A DNA stretch of 64,000 nt, taken from positions 2,480,001-2,544,000 of the forward strand of contig NZ_CP075523.1 in the NCBI RefSeq assembly GCF_018502385.1, in the 5' to 3' direction. The notes beneath the pieces are model-generated. The model was not told the origin of the DNA and searched no databases. It was given only the letters and a program-made list of their open reading frames with translations. How positions within the stretch are numbered: position 1 is the stretch's first letter; every line of letters begins with the position of its first letter. The stretch is from Synechococcus sp. LA31 (GTDB lineage: Bacteria; Cyanobacteriota; Cyanobacteriia; PCC-6307; Cyanobiaceae). Shown here piece by piece: positions 1 to 7,897 of this stretch. Made by a program: the position numbers and the translations under genes.

Positions 1-137
1 TTCGAACCCTCCTAGCACTCTGGCTGTTGATCCCATGTTCGTTGTGTGCGCCAGGCTGACCGTCAGGGCCCTTTTTGGTGGAGAATCAACGTCGACTGGT
101 TACTGCGCTGCCGGTTCGTCCCATTACTTCTTGAAGC

Positions 138-314
138 ATGTCTAAACCTCCTTCTCCGCCAGACAAGGACGCTGCCTTTGATGCCTTTCGTGCCGATCTT
201 GAGCAGGCCGTGGATCAAGGCATGGATGACCACGAGTCGAAGATGACCAAGATGGGCTTCATGTTCCTCGGTATCTTTGCCGGTGTCATTGCCTTGGCTG
301 CTTTGCTCCCCTAA
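138..314 (+). CDS. small single-pass membrane protein, unknown function
   Basis: This 58-residue ORF starts at an ATG and has an acidic, proline-containing N-terminal part (residues 1-36) followed by one hydrophobic helix (about residues 37-57) that runs to the C-terminus. The layout is that of a small tail-anchored membrane protein with its N-terminus probably in the cytoplasm. I do not recognise a family. It stands alone between the window edge and a convergent RNA-binding protein gene, with a hairpin just behind it at 334-365. Codon use and the clean helix make it more likely real than chance, but no ribosome binding site is obvious. Confidence 0.6.
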   Translation: MSKPPSPPDKDAAFDAFRADLEQAVDQGMDDHESKMTKMGFMFLGIFAGVIALAALLP

Positions 315-333
315 GCGGGGCCTCGACTCCATG

Positions 334-365
334 CAAAAGCCCGAACTGCTCACGCAGCTCGGGCT
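334..365 (-). terminator. hairpin terminator behind the RRM gene
   Basis: An 11-bp interrupted stem (AGCCCGA and CTGC arms, TCAC loop) lies at 338-365. On the minus strand it is followed by TTTT (334-337), so it fits a Rho-independent terminator for the minus-strand RNA-binding protein gene that ends at 402. On the plus strand there is no T run, so it may at most stop the small plus-strand gene weakly. Confidence 0.6.
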
Positions 366-401
366 GAGTCAACGGCGGGGTCATCCCCGACGCTAGTGCG
401 G

Positions 402-830
402 TTAGACAGCCGCTTTTTGGTTGTCGAGCAGGTTCTTGAGCTTGGCCAGTTCGCCCGCCCAGCGGGGGTCGGGAGCACCTTCTTCAACGCTGTCGCTGTG
501 CACCACCTTGTTCACAGCCTTGCGCGCCACAGCGGGCGTGCCGGGAGCCCCGCCGGGGCGACGGTCGTTGCCTCGGCGCTCATCGCGACGCTCGGAGCGT
601 TCGATGCGCAGGGCATTACCTGCAAACACATGGCCGTTGAGCTGCTCAATGACGGCATCGGCCACCTTCTCGTCGTCCACGTTGGCGAAGCCGAAGCCAC
701 GACCGGCGCCGGTTTCTCTGTCCTGTACCGCCTTGAAGCGGATGCCCTCACCCACGCCAGTGAAGAGAGCGTCGAGCTCCTTGGCATCAAAGCTTTGGGG
801 CAGATTGCCGACGTACAGACGAACGCTCAT
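402..830 (-). CDS. RRM-type RNA-binding protein (cyanobacterial Rbp family)
   Basis: The protein has 142 residues when started at the ATG at 830; an upstream in-frame extension to 950 has no family support. A single RNA recognition motif fills residues 3-80, with RNP2 LYVGNL at 5-10 and RNP1 RGFGFANV at 44-51, including the stacking aromatic residues. The tail is basic and glycine/arginine rich (about 80-95) and then ends in a short acidic and helical stretch. Such proteins bind single-stranded RNA; in cyanobacteria the family is linked to cold response and to mRNA handling. The specific RNA target cannot be read from the sequence. It is transcribed alone and ends at the hairpin at 334-365. 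Confidence 0.88.
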   Translation of the reverse strand: MSVRLYVGNLPQSFDAKELDALFTGVGEGIRFKAVQDRETGAGRGFGFANVDDEKVADAVIEQLNGHVFAGNALRIERSERRDERRGNDRRPGGAPGTPAVARKAVNKVVHSDSVEEGAPDPRWAGELAKLKNLLDNQKAAV

Positions 831-1034
831 GGGAAGGAAGGGAAGAAGAGAGAAGGAAAAACGTGTTCTGGCCTCACGGACTCGAGCCACGCTGTTGGTT
901 GACGTCCTGTAAGCCAGGCTGCACCGAAACATCGGCGCTGGCGGGGACATTCCAAGGCTGTTAACCGAACTGGCGTGAACTCAGCGTCTGAACTGGCGCG
1001 AATCAGGTCGTCTTAAACGCCTTTGCGAATGAAG

Positions 1035-2285
1035 TTAATCACGGCGACGTGCCCTTCCGCCAGCTTCTTCAGTTGACGCCAGCCAATTTCTGGCGAACTG
1101 CAGCGCATCGCTTCGGCTGTTTAAGCGCCCGAAGGCTTGTTGCTGCATTAGATGCAGCAACAGCGCACCCAGCTCTGGCGACGCCTTGATCTCTAACTCC
1201 CGCTGGAGGGTGGCGCCATCGATGGCCGGCCTGGGGTGAAACAGGCGGTCTTCTGGATCCTGCCAGCGCAGGAGCCAAGCCTTGGCTGTGCTGTCGCCCC
1301 AGTTGATCAGCAATGCCGGTAGATCTGCTTCCAGGTCACGGTGCAGCTGCAGGCGCTCGGGCTCTGGCAGGTCTTGTGCGGCTCCGCCTGGATCGAAGCT
1401 GCCTAGCTGCTGCTGCCAATGGCGCAGGGCCACCACGCGCTGCTGCAGCTTGCGGCTGCTGCGCAGCTGCTGCAGCGCTTCCCCATCCAACGCTGCAGCC
1501 AGCCTGGCCAAGGGCAGAGCCCAGCTGGCTTCGCTGGCACTCAGCCCCAGCGCTTGTGCCGCCTGGGCTGTGCACCGGCTCAACACCACTTGATCCGCCG
1601 GTTGGCTCCGGGCCAGCCAGGGGCTGAGCAGGCCGAGCTCCAGAGCTTCCCCCAGCTGTTGATGCCCGTTGGGGGCTGCGGCGAGCTTTTCGAGTTCCGC
1701 TAGAGCTCGCTCCCCGGCCACGCTGGCTAAGGCGCTGTTGTGTTGCGCGATCCACTGCCTTGTTTCAGCGGCTAACTGAAATCCAAGCTCAGCGCTCAAC
1801 CGCAACCCACGAAGGAGGCGCAAAGGGTCATCGAGCAGGTTGGCTTCGGACACGGCTACCAGCAGGCCCGCTGTTAGATCGCGACATCCCTGCAACGGGT
1901 CCACCAGCTGCTTCGGCTTGGTCAGCGGTAGCGCTATCGCATTGATCGTGTAGTCGCGCCGATGCAGATCGGCCTCCAGGCTTCCGCCTTCCAGCCGAGC
2001 TAGATCAATGCTCCAGCCACTGATCACAAGGCGGGCGATCGAACGCTCGGCATCCAGCACCACGGCCGTGCCCCCGTGGCGCCGGCCGAGTGTCTTGCAC
2101 AGCCCCACCGCATCACCGGTCACCACCAGATCGAGATCGGGTTGTGGTCCCAGGCGATTCAGCAGGGCGTCGCGCACTGCGCCCCCCACCAGGGTGGCCT
2201 CTGCTGGAAAGGCCTCAGGGGGCAGTGGCCACGTTTCGGGCTGCAAGCGCTGCCAGGCCAGCTCAGCAAGCCCGGCAGGGTTCAC
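1035..2285 (-). CDS. cca: tRNA nucleotidyltransferase / poly(A) polymerase family (CCA-adding)
   Basis: A class II nucleotidyltransferase head is clear near the N-terminus: the VGGAVRDALL loop followed by the metal-binding DLDLV pair, then the RRDYTINAIAL segment and a helical body. The enzyme adds or repairs the 3' CCA end of tRNAs. I place the start at a GTG at 2285 (416 residues), which has a purine-rich GGATGGGG stretch upstream and avoids overlap with the divergent ycf34 gene. An ATG at 2321 would add 12 residues but would overlap the start of ycf34 by 8 bases. The C-terminal 200 residues are poorly defined by eye, so an A-adding-only relative is possible. Confidence 0.85.
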   Translation of the reverse strand: MNPAGLAELAWQRLQPETWPLPPEAFPAEATLVGGAVRDALLNRLGPQPDLDLVVTGDAVGLCKTLGRRHGGTAVVLDAERSIARLVISGWSIDLARLEGGSLEADLHRRDYTINAIALPLTKPKQLVDPLQGCRDLTAGLLVAVSEANLLDDPLRLLRGLRLSAELGFQLAAETRQWIAQHNSALASVAGERALAELEKLAAAPNGHQQLGEALELGLLSPWLARSQPADQVVLSRCTAQAAQALGLSASEASWALPLARLAAALDGEALQQLRSSRKLQQRVVALRHWQQQLGSFDPGGAAQDLPEPERLQLHRDLEADLPALLINWGDSTAKAWLLRWQDPEDRLFHPRPAIDGATLQRELEIKASPELGALLLHLMQQQAFGRLNSRSDALQFARNWLASTEEAGGRARRRD

Positions 2286-2313
2286 AATGGCCCCATCCGC
2301 TGCGGCGCCGGGC

Positions 2314-2565
2314 ATGTGCATCTGCGTGGATTGCCGTTGGGTTGACCAGTGCCAGGCCTACCACGCTGTGGAGCGCCAGCATGGGGTGCCGCATCTCAAC
2401 ACCCATCCCACGTTTTCGCCTGATCAGCCCCGGATCCACGTGCAGGTGATGGATTTGCCCGAGGGTGCCGTGGGGGTGGAGTGGGACGTGCGCGGCTGCG
2501 GCAGTTTTGCCCTCGAACACGGGCGCTGGCAACGGCTACGCCCCGAGCAGGTGGTACCGACATGA
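2314..2565 (+). CDS. ycf34: Ycf34 family Fe-S protein
   Basis: This 83-residue protein opens with MCICVDCRWVDQC followed by a YHxVExQH stretch, the hallmark of Ycf34, a small protein conserved in cyanobacteria and red-lineage plastids. Four N-terminal cysteines (residues 2, 4, 7 and 13) could hold an iron-sulfur cluster; in Synechocystis the family has been tied to photosynthetic electron-transport control. The ATG at 2314 is set by the conserved N-terminus, even though a longer open frame runs upstream. Its TGA overlaps the ATG of tsaB (ATGA at 2562-2565), so the two are probably translated together. It is divergent from cca with almost no spacer. Confidence 0.9.
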   Translation: MCICVDCRWVDQCQAYHAVERQHGVPHLNTHPTFSPDQPRIHVQVMDLPEGAVGVEWDVRGCGSFALEHGRWQRLRPEQVVPT

Positions 2566-3203
2566 GCTCAGCTCCCCGACTGCTCGCGCTGCATAGCTCC
2601 AGCGACACCCTTGCGGTGGCAGCTCAGAGCCTGGGCTCTGCAGCGACGACCCCTCAGGTGGCGACATTCCCTTTGGGGCGCCGCCTCTCGAATGAACTGT
2701 TGCCTTGCGTGGAATCGGTTCTTCCAGCCGAGTGCTGGTCGCAGATCGGGCGCTTGGTGGTGGCCACGGGGCCGGGCGGGTTCACCGGCACTCGGCTCAC
2801 GGTGGTGTTGGCGCGAACCCTGGCGCAGCAATTAGCAGTGCCGCTGCACGGCTTCAGCAGCTTTCTCTTGATGGCCCGGCGTTTGCTGCACACAGATCCC
2901 CTCCTCGCTAAGCGTGAGCGGGTGTGGCTGCACCAGCTGCTGCCACGGCGCGGCAGCGTGGTGGGGTGTTACGGCCGCGATCCGGCGGTGTTGGGCGGCG
3001 TGGCGGAACTTGAGCAGCCGCGTCTCTATCGCCCCGGCGAGGGCTGGGGTGGTTCCGATGCCCAAGCTGCGGCTGTGGTGGAAGCCGAAACCGATGCGCT
3101 GCAGCTGTTGGAGTTAGGGCAACTGGCGCAGGCGGCGGATCTCCAAGGCCCCTGGGCGCCGGTGCTCCCCCTGTATCCCACCAGTCCGGTGGAGGGCTTG
3201 TGA
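2562..3203 (+). CDS. tsaB: tRNA threonylcarbamoyladenosine biosynthesis protein TsaB
   Basis: The 213-residue product has the TsaB/YeaZ pattern: an ASKHA-type start (LLALHSSSDTLAVA), then the strongly conserved ATGPGGFTGTRLTVVLARTLAQ segment region near residues 65-90. TsaB is the scaffold partner of TsaD in making the t6A modification on ANN-decoding tRNAs. The ATG at 2562 overlaps the stop of ycf34, and its own TGA overlaps the GTG of the next gene (3200-3203), so three genes are chained by start-stop overlaps. The C-terminal half is divergent, as is usual for this family. Confidence 0.87.
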   Translation: MSSAPRLLALHSSSDTLAVAAQSLGSAATTPQVATFPLGRRLSNELLPCVESVLPAECWSQIGRLVVATGPGGFTGTRLTVVLARTLAQQLAVPLHGFSSFLLMARRLLHTDPLLAKRERVWLHQLLPRRGSVVGCYGRDPAVLGGVAELEQPRLYRPGEGWGGSDAQAAAVVEAETDALQLLELGQLAQAADLQGPWAPVLPLYPTSPVEGL

Positions 3204-3844
3204 GGGCTCAGAGGCCAACGCGTCGCCCGCAGCCTGAGCAGCGGCCCCGCCGCAGGCGTCGCTGGCCCCGGCGTGGACGCTGGTTCCTGGCGCTGTTGGC
3301 GGCAGCTGGCCTGGTCGTGCTCTCCCGCGGGCTTTGGCAGCCCCCTTTGCCGCCACCTCAGATGATCCTGGTGTTGGGCGGTGATGTGGAGCGGGAGCGG
3401 GTAGCGGCTGATTTGGCCGCCCGAGATGGCCTACCGGTGCTGGTGAGCGGCGGCAGCAACCCCGAATATGCCCATTGGCTCTTCGGTCGCCAAGGCCTCG
3501 ATCACGGCCGTGTGCAGCTCGACTATCGCGCCACCGACACGCTGACCAACTTCACCTCCATCGTGGATGAGCTCAAGCGCGCCAAGGTGCGCCATGTGCT
3601 GCTGGTGACCAGCAGTGATCACATGCAGCGGGCGATGCTGGTGGGCCAGCTCGTGGCGGGTAGCCGTGGCATCGGCCTCACGCCGGTGGAGGTGGCTTGC
3701 GGGGATCGCTGTACGCCGGAGGGTTGGCGCAAGGTGTGGGGGGATGGCGCTCGAGCAGCCCTGTGGGTGATCACTGGTCGTGATCTCAAGGGCTGGGCGG
3801 CAACGCGTTTCGGTGCGCTGCTGGAGGCAGCGCAGGGCCGCTGA
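3200..3844 (+). CDS. YdcF/ElyC-like (DUF218) membrane-anchored protein
   Basis: The 214-residue protein starts with GTG inside the tsaB stop (GTGA). A very basic N-terminus of about 26 residues (many R) is followed by one membrane helix (about 27-46). The rest carries DUF218 features: ILVLGGD, VLVSGGSNPEY, an LDYRATDTLTN stretch and HVLLVTSSDHMQRA. Relatives include YdcF and the envelope-related ElyC; the chemistry of the family is unsettled. The positive-inside rule puts the DUF218 domain on the periplasmic or lumenal side. Its last 59 bases overlap the convergent plsC gene. Confidence 0.8.
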   Translation: MRAQRPTRRPQPEQRPRRRRRWPRRGRWFLALLAAAGLVVLSRGLWQPPLPPPQMILVLGGDVERERVAADLAARDGLPVLVSGGSNPEYAHWLFGRQGLDHGRVQLDYRATDTLTNFTSIVDELKRAKVRHVLLVTSSDHMQRAMLVGQLVAGSRGIGLTPVEVACGDRCTPEGWRKVWGDGARAALWVITGRDLKGWAATRFGALLEAAQGR

Positions 3845-4541
3845 TCAGCCCCTGATCCAGCAGCGCATTGATCTGGGCCTGGCAGGCGGCCGTGGCGGCG
3901 TCGAGGTCGGCCCGTTTGCGTGAGGGTGGTGGTGGGATCGGCGTGCCGATGCGAATGTGCACGGGAACGAAGCGTGGCTGCGTTGAGCCGGTGCCCAAAG
4001 CGCGGTGGCTGTTGATGATCGCCACCGGTAGCAGCGGCACACCGGCGCGGGCGGCCAGCAGGGCGGCACCGGCTTGAGGATCGTTCACCCGGCCATCGGC
4101 TTGGCGGGTGCCATCGATGAACACCCCCGTGGCCCAGCCTTGCTCGAGGCGGTCGGTGGCGGTCCGGATCGCTTCGCGGTCGCTGGCGCCGCGGGCCACC
4201 GGATAGGCGCCACAGGCTCGGATGATTGGGCCCAAGAGGGGGATTTTGAACAGCTCGGCTTTGGCCATAAAGGCCACTGGCCGGCCCAGGGCATGGCCCA
4301 GTAGCGGCGGATCGAGGTGGGACCCGTGGTTAGCCACCACCACCAGGGCACCTTCCTGGGGCACGTTGGCGTTACCGGCGGTGCGGCCGCGGAACAGCAA
4401 CCGATAAATCGGGAACACCAGCAGATAGCTCACCAGCCGGTAGGTCAGGCTCGGGCGGGGGGTGCGCAGCAGCGCTGGAGGCTCTGCCGGTTTGCGCCGG
4501 CGGCGCAGCACTCGCTTGACAGCCCGCACAGGTTTGTTCAC
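3786..4541 (-). CDS. plsC: 1-acyl-sn-glycerol-3-phosphate acyltransferase (PlsC family)
   Basis: This 251-residue protein has the acyltransferase motif NHGSHLD (HX4D, His72 and Asp77) and a second block FIDGTR at 141-146 in the place of the usual FPEGTR, with Asp instead of Glu. It should turn lysophosphatidate into phosphatidate at the membrane. A basic N-terminus and a hydrophobic stretch at about 34-50 fit membrane association. The GTG start at 4541 overlaps the stop of fabD (GTGA at 4538-4541). It closes the operon rpaB-plsX-fabH-fabD-plsC. The proline-rich C-terminal tail lies in the 59-base antisense overlap with the ydcF-like gene. Confidence 0.9.
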   Translation of the reverse strand: MNKPVRAVKRVLRRRRKPAEPPALLRTPRPSLTYRLVSYLLVFPIYRLLFRGRTAGNANVPQEGALVVVANHGSHLDPPLLGHALGRPVAFMAKAELFKIPLLGPIIRACGAYPVARGASDREAIRTATDRLEQGWATGVFIDGTRQADGRVNDPQAGAALLAARAGVPLLPVAIINSHRALGTGSTQPRFVPVHIRIGTPIPPPPSRKRADLDAATAACQAQINALLDQGLISGPALPPAAHRNALPPSP

Positions 4542-5428
4542 AGTCCCAGGTCGCCTGCACTGCTGATCTGAGCGGTGGTGATGCCTTCGCAGCTGCGTTT
4601 GATCAGGCCGCTGAGCACGTTGCCCGGGCCGATCTCCACGCTGGTGTTGATGCCATCAGCACTGAAGCGCTCCATCGTTTCTCGCCAGCGCACGCCTGTG
4701 ATCATCTGGCTGCGCAGGCGGGCCTTGAGGGCGGCGCCACTGGTTTCCGGGCGGGGATCGGTATTGCTGAGCACCGGGATGATGGCATCAGCGAAAGGCA
4801 CGGCGTCCAGTTCGGCGGCGAAGGCATCGGCGGCCTGCTGCATGAAGGGGGAGTGAAACGCGCCGCTCACCGCTAGGGGAATGGCCCGTTTGCACTTGAG
4901 CTGGCCGCTCACGGCGGCTACCGCCTCCGGTGTGCCGGAGATCACCACCTGAGCGCTGCTGTTGTCGTTGGCAATCACCACACCCTCGGTGGCGCTCACC
5001 AGTTGGTCGAGTTCGCCGCGATCAAACCCCATCACGGCGGTCATGGCCCCACCGCCGGCGGCCGCCATCAGCTCACTGCGGATCTTCATCAGCCGCAGGC
5101 CTGTTTCCACGTTGAACACGCCCGCGGCGTAAAGGGCCGCCAGTTCCCCAAGGCTGTGGCCAGCGACTAGGTCGGCGCTGCGGCCCTGGCTTTTGAGGCC
5201 ATCCACCAGCAGGCTCTCGATCACGAACAGGGCCGGCTGGGTGTTGCGGGTGTCGTTGAGATCGCTCAGATCACCAGAGGCTTCACCGGCGCAGATGGCT
5301 GCCAGATCGCGGCCCAGCAGGTCGGAAGCCTCGGTCAATCGCTCGCGGGCCCCGGGCAGCTCCAGTACCCCGGTGGCCATGCCCACTTTCTGTGAGCCCT
5401 GTCCAGGGAACACCCAGGCAATACCCAT
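4538..5428 (-). CDS. fabD: malonyl-CoA:ACP transacylase
   Basis: The 296-residue protein matches FabD in length and motifs: GQGSQ at 9-13, the nucleophile elbow AGHSLGE with Ser92, and the SGAFHSPFM segment carrying the catalytic His near residue 190-200. It loads malonyl groups onto acyl carrier protein for fatty-acid elongation. It sits between fabH upstream (59-base gap) and plsC downstream (4-base overlap). Start at the ATG at 5428 fits the usual MxxAWVFPGQGSQ opening. Confidence 0.95.
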   Translation of the reverse strand: MGIAWVFPGQGSQKVGMATGVLELPGARERLTEASDLLGRDLAAICAGEASGDLSDLNDTRNTQPALFVIESLLVDGLKSQGRSADLVAGHSLGELAALYAAGVFNVETGLRLMKIRSELMAAAGGGAMTAVMGFDRGELDQLVSATEGVVIANDNSSAQVVISGTPEAVAAVSGQLKCKRAIPLAVSGAFHSPFMQQAADAFAAELDAVPFADAIIPVLSNTDPRPETSGAALKARLRSQMITGVRWRETMERFSADGINTSVEIGPGNVLSGLIKRSCEGITTAQISSAGDLGL

Positions 5429-5487
5429 GGCCGCTTGCGTTGCACCGTCGGGGGGAGATTACGCGGCGGTGCTGTGCGGCCCCCTGA

Positions 5488-6522
5488 TCAGCGCTGCGGC
5501 CCGGCCCAGCGCAGCAGCGCACCGCCCCAGCTGAGGCCCGCGCCGAAGCCACTGCTGGCGATCAGATCACCTGGCTGCACGCGGCCGTCTTTCACGGCCT
5601 CATCCAGCATCAGTGGAATGGTGGCGGCGGAGGTATTGCCGTAGCTGGCCAGGTTGCTGAGCACCCGCTCGTGGGGGATGGCGAAGCGATCGGCCACAGC
5701 ATCAAGGATGCGCTGGTTGGCCTGATGCAGCAGCAGCCAGTTCAGATCGGAGGCCGGTGTGCCGGTGCTTTCCAGCAGTTCTTTGAGCACCGCCGGCACT
5801 TCCCGCACCGCGAACTTGTACACCTCCTGGCCGTTCATGCGCAGCGGCGCAAAGCCACCCACCTGGGCGCTCACGCCGCCGAGTACATCGGTGTGGGTGT
5901 CGGTCTGGGCGAGGGTGAGGCAGCCGTTGCGGCTGCCATCGGAGTGCATGCGAAAGCCCAGTAGGCCGTTCTGCGCGTCTGGACAGGCCTCCACCGCCAC
6001 AGCGGCGGCCCCATCGCCGAACAGCACACAGGTGGTGCGGTCGTCCCAGTCAACCCAGCGGCTCAGTTGATCGGCACCGATCACCAGGGCCCGGCGCATT
6101 GCCCCGCTGCGCAGGTATTGCCCAGCGGTGATCAGGGCAAACAGGAAGCCGCTGCAGGCGGCGGTGAGATCGAAGGCAACGGCGTGGCGGGCCCCGATCG
6201 CCCCCTGTACCCGGGGCGCGGTGCCGAACAAATCATCGGGGCTGGAGGTGGCCATCAAGATCAGATCGAGATCCTCCGCGGCCCAGCCGGCGTGCTCGAG
6301 TGCTGCCTGGGCGGCGCGGCTGGCCAGGGCGGTGAGTGGCTCATCGGCCGAGCAGATGCGTCGAGCACCAATGCCCGTGCGCGTGCGGATCCACTCGTCG
6401 CTGGTATCGACCCGTTCGCTCAGCTGCTGGTTGCTAACGCTGATGGCGGGCACGGCGCTGCCGCAGCCAACCAAGGCCATCCCGCTGCGCTGGTGATCGC
6501 TGTTGATCTGGCCGATACCCAC
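5488..6522 (-). CDS. fabH: 3-oxoacyl-ACP synthase III
   Basis: The protein shows the KAS III triad: Cys in LTAACSGFLFAL, His in LLHQANQRI, and Asn in ASYGNTSAATIPL, plus the N-terminal TSDEWIRTRTGI. It starts fatty-acid synthesis by condensing acetyl-CoA with malonyl-ACP. The GTG at 6522 gives 344 residues; an internal ATG at 6480 (MALVGCGSAV) gives 330 and matches the common family start better, so the first 14 residues are uncertain. It follows plsX by 25 bases and precedes fabD by 59. Confidence 0.94.
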   Translation of the reverse strand: MGIGQINSDHQRSGMALVGCGSAVPAISVSNQQLSERVDTSDEWIRTRTGIGARRICSADEPLTALASRAAQAALEHAGWAAEDLDLILMATSSPDDLFGTAPRVQGAIGARHAVAFDLTAACSGFLFALITAGQYLRSGAMRRALVIGADQLSRWVDWDDRTTCVLFGDGAAAVAVEACPDAQNGLLGFRMHSDGSRNGCLTLAQTDTHTDVLGGVSAQVGGFAPLRMNGQEVYKFAVREVPAVLKELLESTGTPASDLNWLLLHQANQRILDAVADRFAIPHERVLSNLASYGNTSAATIPLMLDEAVKDGRVQPGDLIASSGFGAGLSWGGALLRWAGPQR

Positions 6523-6547
6523 CGGTTCAACCCAACGGTGGGGTCAG

Positions 6548-7897
6548 TCAACCACAGGCAACGCTCGCCTCCGCGCCATCGCTGAGCTGCTGCAGATCCT
6601 CCATGACGCCGTGGTTGGCGGCGGAGTGGGCGATGCGCAGGGCACTCACCACAGACAGCGCTTTGCTGCTGCCGTGGCCGATCACGCACACGCCATTCAC
6701 GCCCAGCAGCAGAGCCCCGCCGTGCTCGGCGTGGTCGAGCCGTTTCTTGATGCGGCGCAGATTGCTCATCAAGAAGGCGGAACCCACCTTGCCGCGGCGC
6801 CCGCGGGGCAATTCCGCCTTGAGCACATCCAAGAGCACGCTGCCCACGCTCTCCAGAAACTTCAGCAGCACGTTGCCCGTGAAGCCGTCGCACACCACGA
6901 CGTCGAAGTCGCCAGAGAGCACATCGCGGCCCTCGCAGTTACCGGCAAATTGAAAGCGTGTTTCAGCCGCCATCAGCGGATAGGTGCGCAAGGCCAGGTC
7001 ATTGCCCTTGCATTCCTCCTCGCCGATGTTGAGCAAGCCGATGCGGGGGCTGCGCACCTGCAGCACATCACGGCTGTAGATGTTGCCGACGAGCGCCCAC
7101 TGGTGCAGATAGGCGGGCTTGGCATCCATGTTGGCGCCCACATCCAGCACGAGCACCTGCTGCTCAGGATCTTTGGTGGGGAACAGCGCCCCGATCGCCG
7201 GGCGATCGATCCCCTTGAGCCGGCCAAGCCGGAAGATCGCTGAGGCCATCACGGCGCCGGAGTTACCGGCGGAGTACACGGCCGTGGCCTCACCGGTTTT
7301 CACCAGGTCCATGGCGAGGTTGATGCTGGCATCGCGCTTCTTGCGCACCACGGTGGCCTCTTCGTTCATGCCCACCGACACCCCACTGGGCACGAGCTCC
7401 AAGAGGCCAGCGCGTTGGGCGCTCTCCAGCTCCTCGCGCAAGTCCATCTCGGTGACGGCGGCCTGCACAGCGGCGATTTCCGCCACAAACTTCACGCGCA
7501 GCGGCAACAGCCGCACCGCCTTGAGGCAGCCTTCAAGAATCGGCCCTGGGGCGTAGTCCCCCCCCATGCCATCCACCGCCACCCAGAGACGCTCGGCATC
7601 GTTGATCGGGGTGCCTTCGCTGCCGCCCACGCCCTGCTGCAGCCGGCGTAGGGGGTCAAACACCAGCGGCTGCAACACCGTGTTTGCGGCTCCGGCCGCG
7701 GCCCCGGCGGCTGAACCCGCCACCGATCCCGCCATGCTGCCGGCCGCATTGGCCGTCGCTGTGGCGGTGCCCACCAGGCTGGTCACCGCCGCATTGCGGC
7801 GATACCAGATCACCAGGCGCCGGATGGCGCGGGATTGGCCGCGGCGGTTAGAGCCGTGGCCTGGGGCGTCAGAGGGCTTCGGGGGCAACGGCGTCAA
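6548..7897 (-). CDS. plsX: phosphate acyltransferase PlsX with N-terminal extension
   Basis: PlsX makes acyl-phosphate from acyl-ACP, the donor used for the first glycerol-phosphate acylation. The family core begins near residue 105 with VAVDGMGGDYAP and continues with the conserved GNSGAVMA, DVGAN and VCDGFTGNVLLK blocks. The preceding 100 residues are extra compared with the usual length of about 340: a basic segment followed by an alanine/glycine/serine-rich stretch (about 45-75). The ATG at 7897 lies inside the 3' end of rpaB (29-base overlap). A start closer to the core would remove the extension, but no strong alternative is seen in front of the VAVDG block. Confidence 0.93.
   Translation of the reverse strand: MTPLPPKPSDAPGHGSNRRGQSRAIRRLVIWYRRNAAVTSLVGTATATANAAGSMAGSVAGSAAGAAAGAANTVLQPLVFDPLRRLQQGVGGSEGTPINDAERLWVAVDGMGGDYAPGPILEGCLKAVRLLPLRVKFVAEIAAVQAAVTEMDLREELESAQRAGLLELVPSGVSVGMNEEATVVRKKRDASINLAMDLVKTGEATAVYSAGNSGAVMASAIFRLGRLKGIDRPAIGALFPTKDPEQQVLVLDVGANMDAKPAYLHQWALVGNIYSRDVLQVRSPRIGLLNIGEEECKGNDLALRTYPLMAAETRFQFAGNCEGRDVLSGDFDVVVCDGFTGNVLLKFLESVGSVLLDVLKAELPRGRRGKVGSAFLMSNLRRIKKRLDHAEHGGALLLGVNGVCVIGHGSSKALSVVSALRIAHSAANHGVMEDLQQLSDGAEASVACG

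Noticed and set aside
1-21. Possible 3' end of a tRNA cut by the window edge (TTCGAAC loop followed by CCTCC)
   Set aside because: The T-arm and acceptor could fit, but the 5' part lies outside the window, so no cloverleaf can be checked.
75-100. Possible terminator with a T run (AGGGCCCTTTTTGG)
   Set aside because: The stem is short and contains mismatched bases; the upstream gene is not visible.
402-950. Longer form of the RRM protein with 40 extra N-terminal residues
   Set aside because: The extension has no family match, and the ATG at 830 gives the standard start right before RNP2.
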